NCBI GenBank assembly: GCA_963820965.1 | Contig: CAWGCC010000007.1 | Coordinates: 66,903-130,902 of the forward strand | Direction: 5' to 3' | Origin: DATEDA01 sp963820965 | Lineage (GTDB): Bacteria > Pseudomonadota > Gammaproteobacteria > Burkholderiales > SG8-39 | DNA length: 64,000 nt | Shown here: positions 54,285 to 63,139 of the stretch, one piece after another | How the letters are laid out: every line of letters begins with the position of its first letter | Position numbering within the stretch: the stretch's first letter is position 1 | Program-made: the position numbers and the translations under genes | The notes under the pieces: generated by a model | Told to the model about the DNA's origin: nothing | Database searches by the model: none | What the model saw: the letters and a program-made list of their open reading frames with translations, nothing else

Positions 54285-55627
54285 TCAATCCGGCGACTGG
54301 TTTTCCGGAACCCTCCAAAAGGGCCCGGCGATTCGTTCCAGCGGCCGGCCGGGCTCGTTGGGGCGCAAACCGTATCGCAGCATCGCGATGATGTCCGCGC
54401 TCACCTTCGGATTGGAAACGAAGTAGCTGTGGCCGAAGAAGTCGGTAGTGTCGCGGACCTCGATGACGTCGACGGCGTCCAAGGCGCTGATCAATTCGAT
54501 CTCGTCAGGCGTGAACAGGGTTGCGTCGATACGTCCGAGCCTTGCGATACTTCCGAACATCCAGCTGGACGATTGCCAGCGCCTTGTCGTCGGGCGACAC
54601 ATACAGGGTCAACCTGAGCCCGGGTGATGGCGGAATGATTGCGCCCGGATCGGGCCGCTCGCCGAAGGGCAGGTCGGGGTCGGAGAAGACTTTGAAGATC
54701 TTTCTTACCGCGACGTCGCCATCCAGGTCGGGAGCGACGAGGACGACGTTGGCGATATGAAACTCACGCGTCGGCGAGCTTTGACGGGCATAAGCCTCGA
54801 CGCTCAGCTCCGCCAACGCCGAAGCGAGCGTGTCGGTGCCGCGGCTGTGACCAATGAGATGAATCTTGGCCAGGCCCGGTGTGCCAGCGATGATGCGGAT
54901 CACCTTGACGAGGTCCTCGACCGCGTATTCGGCCGACTCGCGGTCGACGTGGTAGCCGAACAGGATCCCGCGCTGTCCGCCCGCGGGCCACGTGAAGATG
55001 CCGCAAACGAACTCCCGTCCGAGGAAATGGCACAGTTCTCCCATTGTCAGCGCAGCACTCTTGAAGCTGCTGCGATAGCCGTGCACGAACAGGACGACTT
55101 CCTTGCGGCGTGCGATGGCGAGCCGCCTCGCTATCTCGCTTTGCAACCGCTGTTTCGCCTCTTCGTGCGCTTGCCACGACAGCCGGGGCACGTCGCATGC
55201 CGTCGGGACCAGTCACGAGCGGATACGGTGTCGCCGGAAAGCGACCGAGCTCCGTCGTCGCTCCAAGCGCAATCGGTATGGGGACGGCGCGATGCGATGG
55301 CGCGCTTTGTCTTGCGAGCATATCGAGGGTGACGCCTTCGCCGAACTCGATCATGGTCGATCCGAACGCGAGCGCACGCGAGCGCTCGGCTGTATACGGC
55401 ACGTCGCTGGTACCGTCCGCCGGGGCGCGATCGGTAACGAAGAGCAGATCGAGCGTGGACGGTCGACGTTCGATCGGCGAGTCGGTGAACAACGACTTCG
55501 CGTTCGGTCCGGTGTAAAGCACAGGGGTCGGCATCAACGCGTGATTCGTCGCGCAACCGGCGAGCAGGCACGCGACGACAGCAACGACGATCGTCCCGCG
55601 GTGCACTATTGCGTGGGTCGCGATCAT
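54285..55627 (-). pseudogene. DUF900 alpha/beta-hydrolase lipoprotein, two apparent +1 frameshifts
   Basis: Three frames together give about 447 residues. The first has a lipoprotein signal (VVAVVACLLAGCATN, lipobox LAGC) and STLDLLFVTDRAPADGTSDV. After an extra base near 55171 the second gives EVVLFVHGYRSSFKSAALTM, GIFTWPAGGQRGILFGYHVD and the nucleophile IHLIGHSRGTDTLASALAEL. After a second extra base near 54563 the third gives MFGSIARLGRIDATLFTPDE to VPENQSPD. DUF900 proteins are esterase-like lipoproteins of unknown substrate. The frame changes fall between conserved stretches, each needing only one base removed. Confidence 0.75.
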
Positions 55628-55686
55628 TGCCGGTTCAAGTTGCCGGAGAATCAGGCTTCGCGTCACCGCGCACTTTCACGAGAAAG

Positions 55687-55721
55687 GACGGCGCACCCGC
55701 CGGCCGGGCGGGTGCGCCGTC
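55687..55721. repeat. Perfect 15-bp hairpin
   Basis: Two 15-base arms beginning GACGGCGCACCC are perfectly complementary around a 5-nt loop. No T run follows on either strand, so it is not a standard terminator; a recombination or RNA-structure role is open. The gap 55628-56303 otherwise holds only the hypA remnant. Confidence 0.7.
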
Positions 55722-55979
55722 ATCCGCAGCGCGCCGAGAGGAGGTGAGGGAGGGAGCGGCACGGTGCGGAAGCCGTTGACGGTCGCGACCCGAGCACCGT
55801 CTTGCGCGATACCGGATCGCGAGTCGAAACACATCGATCGCTGAATGCGACATGGACGCACTCTACGGGGACCACGCCGCCCAGTCGTGAGCGAAAGGTC
55901 GGCATTCGGTCGGGATCCGGTCGGAGCCGTGGACGACACTGGGGCTGCACGAGGCCGATCGCCCGCGCGTGCGCAGCCG

Positions 55980-56094
55980 AAGCTGCGGCCACGCCCACCT
56001 CGACGACGACCCGCGTGACCCTGTGAAGGCCTTCCTGCCGGCCGCACCGGGTCACAAGGTCGACGATGCTCTGTGTCAGCGCGAGCTCATGCAT
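55980..56094 (-). pseudogene. hypA N-terminal remnant
   Basis: From an ATG at 56094 the chain MHELALTQSIVDLVTRCGRQ, EGLHRVTRVVVEVG is the start of HypA, the nickel-insertion protein for hydrogenase, with the nickel-binding Met-His at the N-terminus. After about 38 residues the similarity ends and the zinc-binding CxxC part is absent. No other hydrogenase genes are in the window, so this is a leftover of a lost hyp cluster. Confidence 0.65.
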
Positions 56095-56303
56095 CCTTTG
56101 CCACGCTCGACGGTAACGCCCGGCGTTCGCCGAGTCGTCAGCGAACCGTCGGATTTTGGTCGGAATCCAGGCCTGGCCCCGGGCCGTTGACAGGGCGCAA
56201 CTGCCGGCCAACTAATTGAAATTGCTCTGGGTCAAATGGTGGCGCCGATCGCCGCCCACCTTAGAATGGCGGCCGTCGGAACGCGCCAGGGAGGCGCCCG
56301 AGG

Positions 56304-59171
56304 ATGGCAACGCGCATGACCTCCGATCGGCCGGCGGAGCAGTCGCTTCAGCTGCGCTTCGACGCGTTCGAGCTCGACGAAGCTGACGTCCGCCTGACGC
56401 GCGCTGGACAGCCGGTCCCGCTTGCGCCGAAGCCGTTCGCCGTGTTGTGCGCGCTTGCGCGGACCCCGGGAACGCTCATCACGAAGAACGCGCTTCTCGA
56501 CCGCGTCTGGGGCCATCGCTTCGTCAGCGACTCAGTCCTCAAGTCGACCATCAGCGACTTGCGGGCGGCGCTGGACGACGATCCGAAACGACCGCGCTAC
56601 ATCGAAACGGTATCGCGGCGCGGCTATCGCTTCATCGCCGCGCTGGTCGCGCGCGCGACGGCGGGCGGTGCGGCGCCAGCGGCAATGAGCTCGATGATCG
56701 GACGCGCCGACGCGCTCGAGCGGCTGCGCGCGGCATGGCAGCGAGCAGGCACAGGCATGCGCCAGGTCGTGTGGATCGCGGGCGAGGCTGGCGTCGGAAA
56801 GACCACGCTGATCGAGCGCTTCATGGCCGAAGTCGGCGAGGTGCATTGCGCCCGCGGGCAGTGCATCGAGCAGTACGGCGCTGGTGAGCCTTATCTACCG
56901 GTCCTCGAAGCAATTGGCGCGTTGTGCCGGCGCGATGCCGCCTTCGCCGAGCTCGTTCGCGCAGTCGCTCCGACCTGGCTGCTGCAGCTTCCGTGGCTGT
57001 CCACGCCGGCCGAGCGCGAGATGTTGCGCCGCGAGCTCGCCGGCGCCGGCCAGGCGCGAATGCTGCGTGAAATGGCGGAGCTCCTGGAGCGCTACGCGGA
57101 AAATCACCCGTTGCTACTCGTCACCGAGGACCTGCACTGGAGCGACCAGGCGACGGTGCAGCTCCTGGATTACCTGGCGCGCCGCCGCGTCGCCGCGCGG
57201 CTCTTGTGGCTCGCGAGCTTCCGCCTCACGGAGATCATCGCGGCGGACCATCCGCTCCGCGCGGTGCGTCACGAGCTTCTCCTGCATGGGCTCGCCGAGG
57301 AGGTTGTGCTCGACGCCTTCTCCGAACAGGAGGTCGCGCAGTACGTTGCCGAGCACGCTCCAGCCCTGGCGCCGGACGAGAAGTTCGTACGCATGCTGCA
57401 TGGCCGCACCGACGGGCTGCCGCTCTTCGTCGCCGACGTGGTGAACGATATCACCGCGCGCGGCTCGCGCTCCGGCTCGATGGCGGTGCCGACGGGCCTG
57501 AGCGGCATCATCGAACGCTACATACGGCAGCTCGCACCGGGCGAGCGCGCGCTGCTGGAGGCGGCAAGCGTCTGCGGCGTGGAGTTCCGGCTGGCCACCG
57601 TCGCGCGCGTGCTGGAACGCGACGTCGCATCGGTGGCCGAATCCTGCGCGGAGCTTGCGCGCCGGCAACGGTGGCTGAGGGATGCCGGAGGGGGATATGC
57701 CTTTCGCCATACGCTGTACCGGGACGTGCTTTACCAGCGCATTGCCCCGCTTGCCCGCGCCGAGGTGCATCGCGAGGTCGCAGTCTCGCTCGAGCGAGAG
57801 CGCGCCGAGGTACCCAAAGTCAGTGCGGCCGAGCTCGCCTTCCATTTCGAGCTCGGCCACGAGCCCATGGCGGCACTGCGCTACTACGCGGAAGCGGCGG
57901 AGTCGGCTCTGCTGCATTTCAGCCCCTCGGAGACGATCAAGCTTGCGGAACGTGCCCTGTCGCTGCTCCCGTCGATCGAGGCGGGGAACGCGCGCACCAC
58001 CCTCGAGATCACGCTCGCCGCGCTGCAGGGCGCCGCAGCGGTACAGGCCGTCGGCATGGCCTCGATCGAAGCGAAGCGGGCCTATCAGCGCGCGGAATCG
58101 CTGTTTGGCGATGCGCCGCGGCACCCCTTGCGCGGCTTGTTTCTCCACGCGCTTGGTTTCGTGCTCTTCATGAGGGGCGAACTGGAAGAGGCAAACCACC
58201 TCGCCCAGCGCACCGAGGCTCTTTCGACCGAGACGGGAGACCCGACCACGCTGCTCTGCGCGTGCCTCGTACACGGAATGGTTCAACACGTGCGCGGTCG
58301 GCCGCGAATGGCGCGCGACTGGCTCGACAAAGCGCTCGCCGCGGCCGAGGGGCTCGACAAGACCGCACCGCCCGCGCTGTACGCCGCCGACCCGACCGTC
58401 ATTGCCCTCGGCCTGCTCGCCCTTCAGTTGGTGCAGCTCGGGTTCGTCAACCAGGCACGGGCACGCGTGCGCGAGGCGCAGGCGCGCGCGCGTGCTCTTC
58501 GTGCACCGGGCCCGCAAGTCGCTGCGCTGTGGTTCGAGGCGCTTATCGAGGTGCGTATTGGCGAGGCCGAACGCGTGGCCGAACGATCCGCGCAGATGCT
58601 GGCGCTCGCCGAGGAGTACGCGCTGATGCCGCACGTCCGCGCCGTTCATCTCTGGCTCAGCGGATGGGCGCAGGCACGGCTCGGGGACCCGCACGCCGGC
58701 TACCGCCGCATAAGCGAGGGCTACGAGCAAGCAGTCCCGTTCGGCCTGCGAGCCCTGGCGAGTGAAGCACGCACGTATGGCGCGGAAGCGCTCGCGCTTG
58801 CCGGTGACTGGGTTGCGGCGCGGCGCGAGCTCGCGGAAGCGATGCGGTGCGCCGACGCGATCGGCGAGCGGCGGTATCGGACGCAATTGCTGCTGCTCGA
58901 TGCCCGGATCGCGGATGGGCTCGGCGAACCCGACCGGGCGCGCGAATCGATTCGGCAGGCCATTGCCGAAGCGCGCCTCCAGGAGGCGCCGTGGCTCGAG
59001 CTTGCGGCGCTCTCGGCGCGCTGCGAGCGACCGGACGTGAGCGCCAAGGACTTCGCGGCGCTCGCTCACGTCGTTGAGCAGCTCACCGAGGGTATCGATA
59101 CGGCGCCGGTCGCAAGAGCGCGGGAATTGCTCAAGCGGCGGCGCGGAGCGTCGACTTCGGCTCGGCGCTAG
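56304..59171 (+). CDS. Winged-helix/AAA-type ATPase regulator with TPR-like domain
   Basis: A 955-residue protein. Residues about 15-115 are an OmpR/CadC-type DNA-binding winged helix (FDAFELDEADVRLTRAGQPV, VSDSVLKSTISDLRAALDDD, YIETVSRRGYRFIA). Then comes an NTPase domain with Walker A VWIAGEAGVGKTTLIERFM and Walker B LLLVTEDLHWSDQATVQLLD, followed by about 500 residues of helical repeats resembling TPRs. The layout is that of large signal-integrating activators, analogous to MalT but with the DNA-binding domain at the N-terminus. There is no membrane helix. It stands alone, flanked by decayed genes upstream and a convergent operon downstream, so its targets cannot be guessed. Confidence 0.88.
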   Translation: MATRMTSDRPAEQSLQLRFDAFELDEADVRLTRAGQPVPLAPKPFAVLCALARTPGTLITKNALLDRVWGHRFVSDSVLKSTISDLRAALDDDPKRPRYIETVSRRGYRFIAALVARATAGGAAPAAMSSMIGRADALERLRAAWQRAGTGMRQVVWIAGEAGVGKTTLIERFMAEVGEVHCARGQCIEQYGAGEPYLPVLEAIGALCRRDAAFAELVRAVAPTWLLQLPWLSTPAEREMLRRELAGAGQARMLREMAELLERYAENHPLLLVTEDLHWSDQATVQLLDYLARRRVAARLLWLASFRLTEIIAADHPLRAVRHELLLHGLAEEVVLDAFSEQEVAQYVAEHAPALAPDEKFVRMLHGRTDGLPLFVADVVNDITARGSRSGSMAVPTGLSGIIERYIRQLAPGERALLEAASVCGVEFRLATVARVLERDVASVAESCAELARRQRWLRDAGGGYAFRHTLYRDVLYQRIAPLARAEVHREVAVSLERERAEVPKVSAAELAFHFELGHEPMAALRYYAEAAESALLHFSPSETIKLAERALSLLPSIEAGNARTTLEITLAALQGAAAVQAVGMASIEAKRAYQRAESLFGDAPRHPLRGLFLHALGFVLFMRGELEEANHLAQRTEALSTETGDPTTLLCACLVHGMVQHVRGRPRMARDWLDKALAAAEGLDKTAPPALYAADPTVIALGLLALQLVQLGFVNQARARVREAQARARALRAPGPQVAALWFEALIEVRIGEAERVAERSAQMLALAEEYALMPHVRAVHLWLSGWAQARLGDPHAGYRRISEGYEQAVPFGLRALASEARTYGAEALALAGDWVAARRELAEAMRCADAIGERRYRTQLLLLDARIADGLGEPDRARESIRQAIAEARLQEAPWLELAALSARCERPDVSAKDFAALAHVVEQLTEGIDTAPVARARELLKRRRGASTSARR

Positions 59172-59231
59172 CGCATGGGTATTCCAGTGCCATCGCGCGG
59201 CGGGTGGCTGTGGGGCACCCGAACGATCCTG

Positions 59232-59828
59232 TCATCTCTCGCGCGCGCCGTCCTCGCATTCGGCCTGCGTGGCAAGCACATCGGCCAGGCGTCCCAAGGC
59301 TTCCGCCGTCGCGGCTGCGACGGCCGCCGGAGTCGTACCGTCGATCGGGACCTCCAGGACCGTGCGGCCCGCATGGCTCCGCCGGTGCCCCGCAGTGCAG
59401 GAGAAAGTCCACTTGGCGTCCAGCCGCAAAGTGCTCTGCTGAGGATCGAGCGCCAGGAACTCGGTGCTGAGGTCCGCATCGGGGATGCGGCCGTCGCCTG
59501 CGATGAGGACGCGCGAAGCGCCCAGCCGTCGCGACAGGGCGTCGCGCAACACGCGCGCCACCGCGTCGCGAAGAGGTTCGGCCCATTCCGTGTCGTTCGA
59601 CACGATCAGGGTGCTCCCGGTCCGCCCCGTCACGACGGGATAGTTGTCCAGATAACCGGGCAGGACGACCGGGCGCAGCAGCACGCTCGTCCCGGAGCTT
59701 TGCGCAACCGCTCGATTCGCGTCGGGAGGCGGCGGCGCGGGCAGCGTGACCAGTGTCGCCGGCGAGGAAGCGCACGCGGCGAACGCCAAGGCGAGCGACG
59801 TGATGCTGACGCGGGGCGTGGGCCTCAT
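59232..59828 (-). CDS. PqiC-family lipoprotein of an MCE lipid transporter
   Basis: A 198-residue ABC-transport-auxiliary (PqiC-like) protein. The N-terminus ITSLALAFAACASSPATLVT has a lipobox-like AAC, so it is probably anchored in the outer membrane. VLLRPVVLPGYLDNYPVVTG, WAEPLRDAVARVLRDALSRR and the late AAVAAATAEALGRLADVLAT fit the family. It is the last gene of the mlaE-mlaF-mlaD-pqiC operon, 4 bp after mlaD, and would complete a route for phospholipids across the periplasm. ATG at 59828 chosen over an upstream codon because it overlaps least and opens the signal. Confidence 0.82.
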   Translation of the reverse strand: MRPTPRVSITSLALAFAACASSPATLVTLPAPPPPDANRAVAQSSGTSVLLRPVVLPGYLDNYPVVTGRTGSTLIVSNDTEWAEPLRDAVARVLRDALSRRLGASRVLIAGDGRIPDADLSTEFLALDPQQSTLRLDAKWTFSCTAGHRRSHAGRTVLEVPIDGTTPAAVAAATAEALGRLADVLATQAECEDGARER

Positions 59829-59832
59829 CGCT

Positions 59833-60792
59833 TCACCTTCCACGCACGAGCACGCTGGGATCGCGGTCGACCCGTTCCGCGAAGTTGCGCAGGCGCGCTG
59901 CGGCGGCGGCGAGGTCGTCGAGTGTGCGCTGGACCTGCATCATGGTGCGTCCGCGCGGATCGAGCAGAGCGTTGGCCTCGTCCACGGTCGTGCTCGCACT
60001 TTCGAACGTTCCGCGGGCCGCTGCCAGCGTGCTGGTCGCTTCACGATCCAGATCCGCAATGAGCGTCTGCACGGAAGCGAGCGTCTTGTCCACGTTCGCC
60101 AGCGTCGCACGCCCCTGGCGCGAAAGGCCGGTCGCTTCACGTTCTATCGTGTTGACCGTGCGACGCAGGTCGCTTACGAGGAGCGGCAGCTGCTCGATGG
60201 TCTGTTTCACCTCCGGGCTGGTCAGAATCGCGTCCACCGTCGCGAGCGTGCGCTGGGCGCCGGCCAGTACGGCGGCGACATCCGCCTCCTGGAGCTGCTT
60301 CGCGATGCCTTCCCAATCGCCGGGCACCGTCGGCACTTCCGGGGCCGCAGTGGTCCCGCCCAGCCGCGACACGTGCGCGCCGGGGCGAAAGTCGAGGTCC
60401 ACGTTCAACAGCCGGGTCACGAAGCTTTCCAGCACCAGTCGGGCGGTCATTCCGCGCCGCACCAGCTCAGGGACCGCGGCCTCGTTCGGCGGCGGTGGCG
60501 CCCCGTAGACCGTCACCGTATCGGGCAGCAGTTCCATGTTGACCTCGATGATCGATCCGCCCGTCTCCGCGTCGAAGCGGATCGCGATGGATTTCACTTC
60601 TCCGACGCGCACGCCGCGAAAGGTCACCGGCGCCCCCACGCGCAATCCGGCGACCGAGCCGTAGAAGAAGCTCACCATCGGGATGCGCTTCTCCGTAAGA
60701 GCGCCGGAGCCGAAGAACAGCACGCCCGCGACGGTCAGCGCGATCGCGCCGAGGACGAATACGCCGATGAGCGTGGCGCTGGGTTTCGTCAT
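59833..60792 (-). CDS. MlaD/MCE-domain lipid-binding protein
   Basis: A 319-residue inner-membrane-anchored MCE protein. One N-terminal helix (LIGVFVLGAIALTVAGVLFF) is followed by the MCE domain (MVSFFYGSVAGLRVGAPVTF, RGVRVGEVKSIAI) and a long helical tail rich in Thr, Val and Ala that probably forms a tube-like coiled coil reaching into the periplasm. Hexamers of such proteins carry phospholipids between membranes. The start ATGA overlaps the mlaF stop by 4 nt. The longer-than-E. coli tail resembles PqiB/LetB-type or alphaproteobacterial forms. Confidence 0.92.
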   Translation of the reverse strand: MTKPSATLIGVFVLGAIALTVAGVLFFGSGALTEKRIPMVSFFYGSVAGLRVGAPVTFRGVRVGEVKSIAIRFDAETGGSIIEVNMELLPDTVTVYGAPPPPNEAAVPELVRRGMTARLVLESFVTRLLNVDLDFRPGAHVSRLGGTTAAPEVPTVPGDWEGIAKQLQEADVAAVLAGAQRTLATVDAILTSPEVKQTIEQLPLLVSDLRRTVNTIEREATGLSRQGRATLANVDKTLASVQTLIADLDREATSTLAAARGTFESASTTVDEANALLDPRGRTMMQVQRTLDDLAAAAARLRNFAERVDRDPSVLVRGR

Positions 60793-61568
60793 CGGGCGGG
60801 CTCCGGGTGCGGGATGGACGCGGTGCCGGGCCGCGCGAGGAACTCCCGCACTTTGCGGCTCTCCGCGGATCCCGCCAGCGCGGCGGGATTTCCCAGCGCC
60901 ACCGGACGGTGCGCCTCGCCGTCGAGGAACACCATGCGGTCGGCGATGCTGTACAGGCTCTCCAGCTCGTGCGTGACCAGGACGACCGTGATACCGAGCC
61001 CGTCGCGCAACGCGACGACGAGCTCGTCGAGCCGCCGCGAAGTCAGGGGATCCAGGCCCGCCGAGGGCTCGTCGAGAAACAGCACGCGCGGATCGAGCGC
61101 GAGTGCCCGGGCGAGCGCCGCGCGCTTGCGCATTCCGCCGCTCAGGCTTGCCGGGTAGCGGTCCTCGTCGCCGGCGAGGCCCACCAGCGCGAGCTTGAAC
61201 CGTGCGAGCGCGGCGCGGGCCGCCGGCGCCGAGTGGCCGAGCAGATCCATCGGCAGGGTGACGTTCTCGAGCACGCTCATCGAAGTCCACAGCGCGCCGC
61301 TCTGGAACAGGATCCCGAACGGGGGCGCGCCGTGCTGCATGTGTTCGTCGAGCGTCCTGCCCTCGAACAGGATGCGCCCGGCCTGCGGCGCGAGCAGCCC
61401 CGCCATCGCCTTCAGCAGCGTGCTCTTTCCCGAGCCGCTGTCCCCGACGATCGCAAAGATCTGCCCGTGCTCGACGTCGAAGCTGATCCCGGTCTGGACC
61501 GGCCGCCCACCGTAACCGATGGCGACATCCCGGACGCTGATCGTCGGGCTCGTCGACGGCGCACGCAT
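60789..61568 (-). CDS. MlaF-like ABC transporter ATPase
   Basis: A 259-residue ABC ATPase that powers lipid transport. Walker A is IVGDSGSGKSTLLKAMAG, the Q loop PFGILFQSGALWTSMSVLEN, the signature YPASLSGGMRKRAALARAL, Walker B RVLFLDEPSAGLDPLTSRRL and the switch histidine in VLVTHELESLYSIAD. FQSGALWTSMSV is typical of MlaF. The start at 61568 is 5 bp after the mlaE stop; two earlier in-frame ATGs overlap mlaE and are less likely. Confidence 0.93.
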   Translation of the reverse strand: MRAPSTSPTISVRDVAIGYGGRPVQTGISFDVEHGQIFAIVGDSGSGKSTLLKAMAGLLAPQAGRILFEGRTLDEHMQHGAPPFGILFQSGALWTSMSVLENVTLPMDLLGHSAPAARAALARFKLALVGLAGDEDRYPASLSGGMRKRAALARALALDPRVLFLDEPSAGLDPLTSRRLDELVVALRDGLGITVVLVTHELESLYSIADRMVFLDGEAHRPVALGNPAALAGSAESRKVREFLARPGTASIPHPEPAR

Positions 61569-61572
61569 CGGC

Positions 61573-62715
61573 TCAGACTCCGAGCGCATTGGTGCACACG
61601 GCGAAGACGGCATCGACGACGATGATCGCGACGATGGAGGCGACCACCGCGCCGGTGGTCGCCACGCCCACGCCGGCCGCGCTGCGCTCCGCGCGCAGTC
61701 CGAAGTGGCACCCGATCAGGGCGACCAGCGCGCCGAACACGACCGCCTTGAGTCCGCCTATCGCGAACTGTGCGCCGCCGATCGCCTGCTGCGTCTGCAC
61801 GGTGTAGGTCACCGCCGACATGTCGAGGAACGGCACCGCGACGCACAGGCCGCCGAGCAGCGCAAGCGCGCACCCGTAGACATACAGGAGCGGCATCAGC
61901 AGGCTCAGCGCCACCACGCGGGGCAGCACCAGGAACTCGATGGGAGAAACGCCGAGGGTGGTGAGCGCATCGATCTCTTCGTTGCCCTGCATGGTGGCGA
62001 TCCTGGCCGCGAAGCTCGCGCCCGTGCGTCCGGCAAGGACGATCGCCGTCAGGATGGGCGTCAACTCGCGCACCGAGGCGACGCCGACCAGGTTGGCGAC
62101 GTAGATGCCGGCGTCGAACGGCTTGAGCTGCACGGCCCCCACGAAAGCGATGATGGCGCCCATCAGGAGGTTGACGATGCCCACGATGAGAAGTGCGCGG
62201 CTGCTCGACTCCGCCACCACCTCCAGCACCTCGGCGGCGCGCACTCTGGCGCGACCGGCGCTGAATCGCGGCAGCAAGAGAACCACCTGCCCGAGCACGT
62301 TCACGAACTGCCGGAGGCTGCCGGCCCGCTCCGTGGCGAGTGCGCCCACCCGCGCGAAAAAGCCCGGGATCGGGCCGGCCCTGTCCTCCGGGGCGGGGGA
62401 CCTCGTGCGCGCGAGCGCGAGCAGCTTCTGCAGGTCCTGCGGCAGCCCCTGAACCAGGATGTCCTCCCGTGGTCTGCCGAGCCCCTGCAGCACTCTCGCC
62501 AGGAAGGCCGCGTCCGCCGTGCCCCAACGCCATTCCGGCGGGCTCTCGACACGCACGGCGCGCACCGCACCGCCCGCGCCAAGCCCCAGCTCCTCGAGCG
62601 GTCGCGCGAGCCACGACGGGTCGATGCCGGAGCCGGGCATCTGCACGACGAGCGCGTCGCCCTGCGTCAGAAACAATCCCGGCGCGAGCGGACCGTGCGT
62701 GCGGCTCGAGGTCAT
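61573..62715 (-). CDS. MlaE-family permease with N-terminal STAS-like extension
   Basis: A 380-residue inner-membrane permease. The last 250 residues are a normal MlaE: RAEVLEVVAESSSRALLIVG, VNLLMGAIIAFVGAVQLKPF, LTPILTAIVLAGRTGASFAA, RIATMQGNEEIDALTTLGVS and five hydrophobic segments. The first 120 residues are soluble and look like the STAS-type domain fused to MlaE in several proteobacteria (ALVVQMPGSGIDPSWLARPL, VRAVRVESPPEWRW). First gene of the operon; transport direction cannot be told from sequence. Confidence 0.9.
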   Translation of the reverse strand: MTSSRTHGPLAPGLFLTQGDALVVQMPGSGIDPSWLARPLEELGLGAGGAVRAVRVESPPEWRWGTADAAFLARVLQGLGRPREDILVQGLPQDLQKLLALARTRSPAPEDRAGPIPGFFARVGALATERAGSLRQFVNVLGQVVLLLPRFSAGRARVRAAEVLEVVAESSSRALLIVGIVNLLMGAIIAFVGAVQLKPFDAGIYVANLVGVASVRELTPILTAIVLAGRTGASFAARIATMQGNEEIDALTTLGVSPIEFLVLPRVVALSLLMPLLYVYGCALALLGGLCVAVPFLDMSAVTYTVQTQQAIGGAQFAIGGLKAVVFGALVALIGCHFGLRAERSAAGVGVATTGAVVASIVAIIVVDAVFAVCTNALGV

Positions 62716-62996
62716 CTCGGGCGATCGTCGCCAGGGTGTTGCGAAAGCGCGCGAGCGCCGGCGCGAACAGGATCGCGCCGATCGTCAGCACCGCCAGGGC
62801 GAGGGTAGTCCATCCGTCCGCCACCACGAGCCATGCTAAGGCTCGCGCTCACGCGAGTCGTAAGCGAAACGTCGCGATTCGGTCCGAGCGTGGGTGATCA
62901 CGCGCGGTCGACCCCGGAACCGTCAGACTCAGGGGCGGCTGGGAGCGTTCTAGCAGCTGGGGCAGATACACGCGCTCCCCGTGCGCATGCCCGCGT

Positions 62997-63130
62997 CGGG
63001 CACGCGTTGAAGCAGATGCTCCTCGGCCACAAGAACGAGAGCGTCACGACCCGCTACTCACGAGCTTCGGATCGACGAGCTCCAGGACGATGCACAGGCT
63101 TGCCACGCTGCGCTTCTGGATCGGTGCTCA
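62997..63130 (+). pseudogene. Tyrosine-recombinase (phage integrase) C-terminal fragment
   Basis: The plus-strand frame reads GHALKQMLLGHKNESVTTRY SRA split as HALKQMLLGHKNES and VTTRYSRAS. After one extra base near 63070 it continues IDELQDDAQACHAALLDRCS. LGHK...TTRYSR holds the catalytic histidine region and the tyrosine nucleophile of phage integrases. Everything before it is gone, so it is a relic. The rest of 62716-63139 contains a hydrophobic stretch ahead of mlaE on the minus strand (LALAVLTIGAILFAPALA) and nothing else I can name. Confidence 0.65.
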
Positions 63131-63139
63131 TGGAATCTC

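Noticed and set aside
62716..62827. Hydrophobic frame just upstream of mlaE
   Set aside because: One membrane-like stretch (LALAVLTIGAILFAPALA) is visible, but it overlaps the mlaE start in another frame and no family or start is recognisable.
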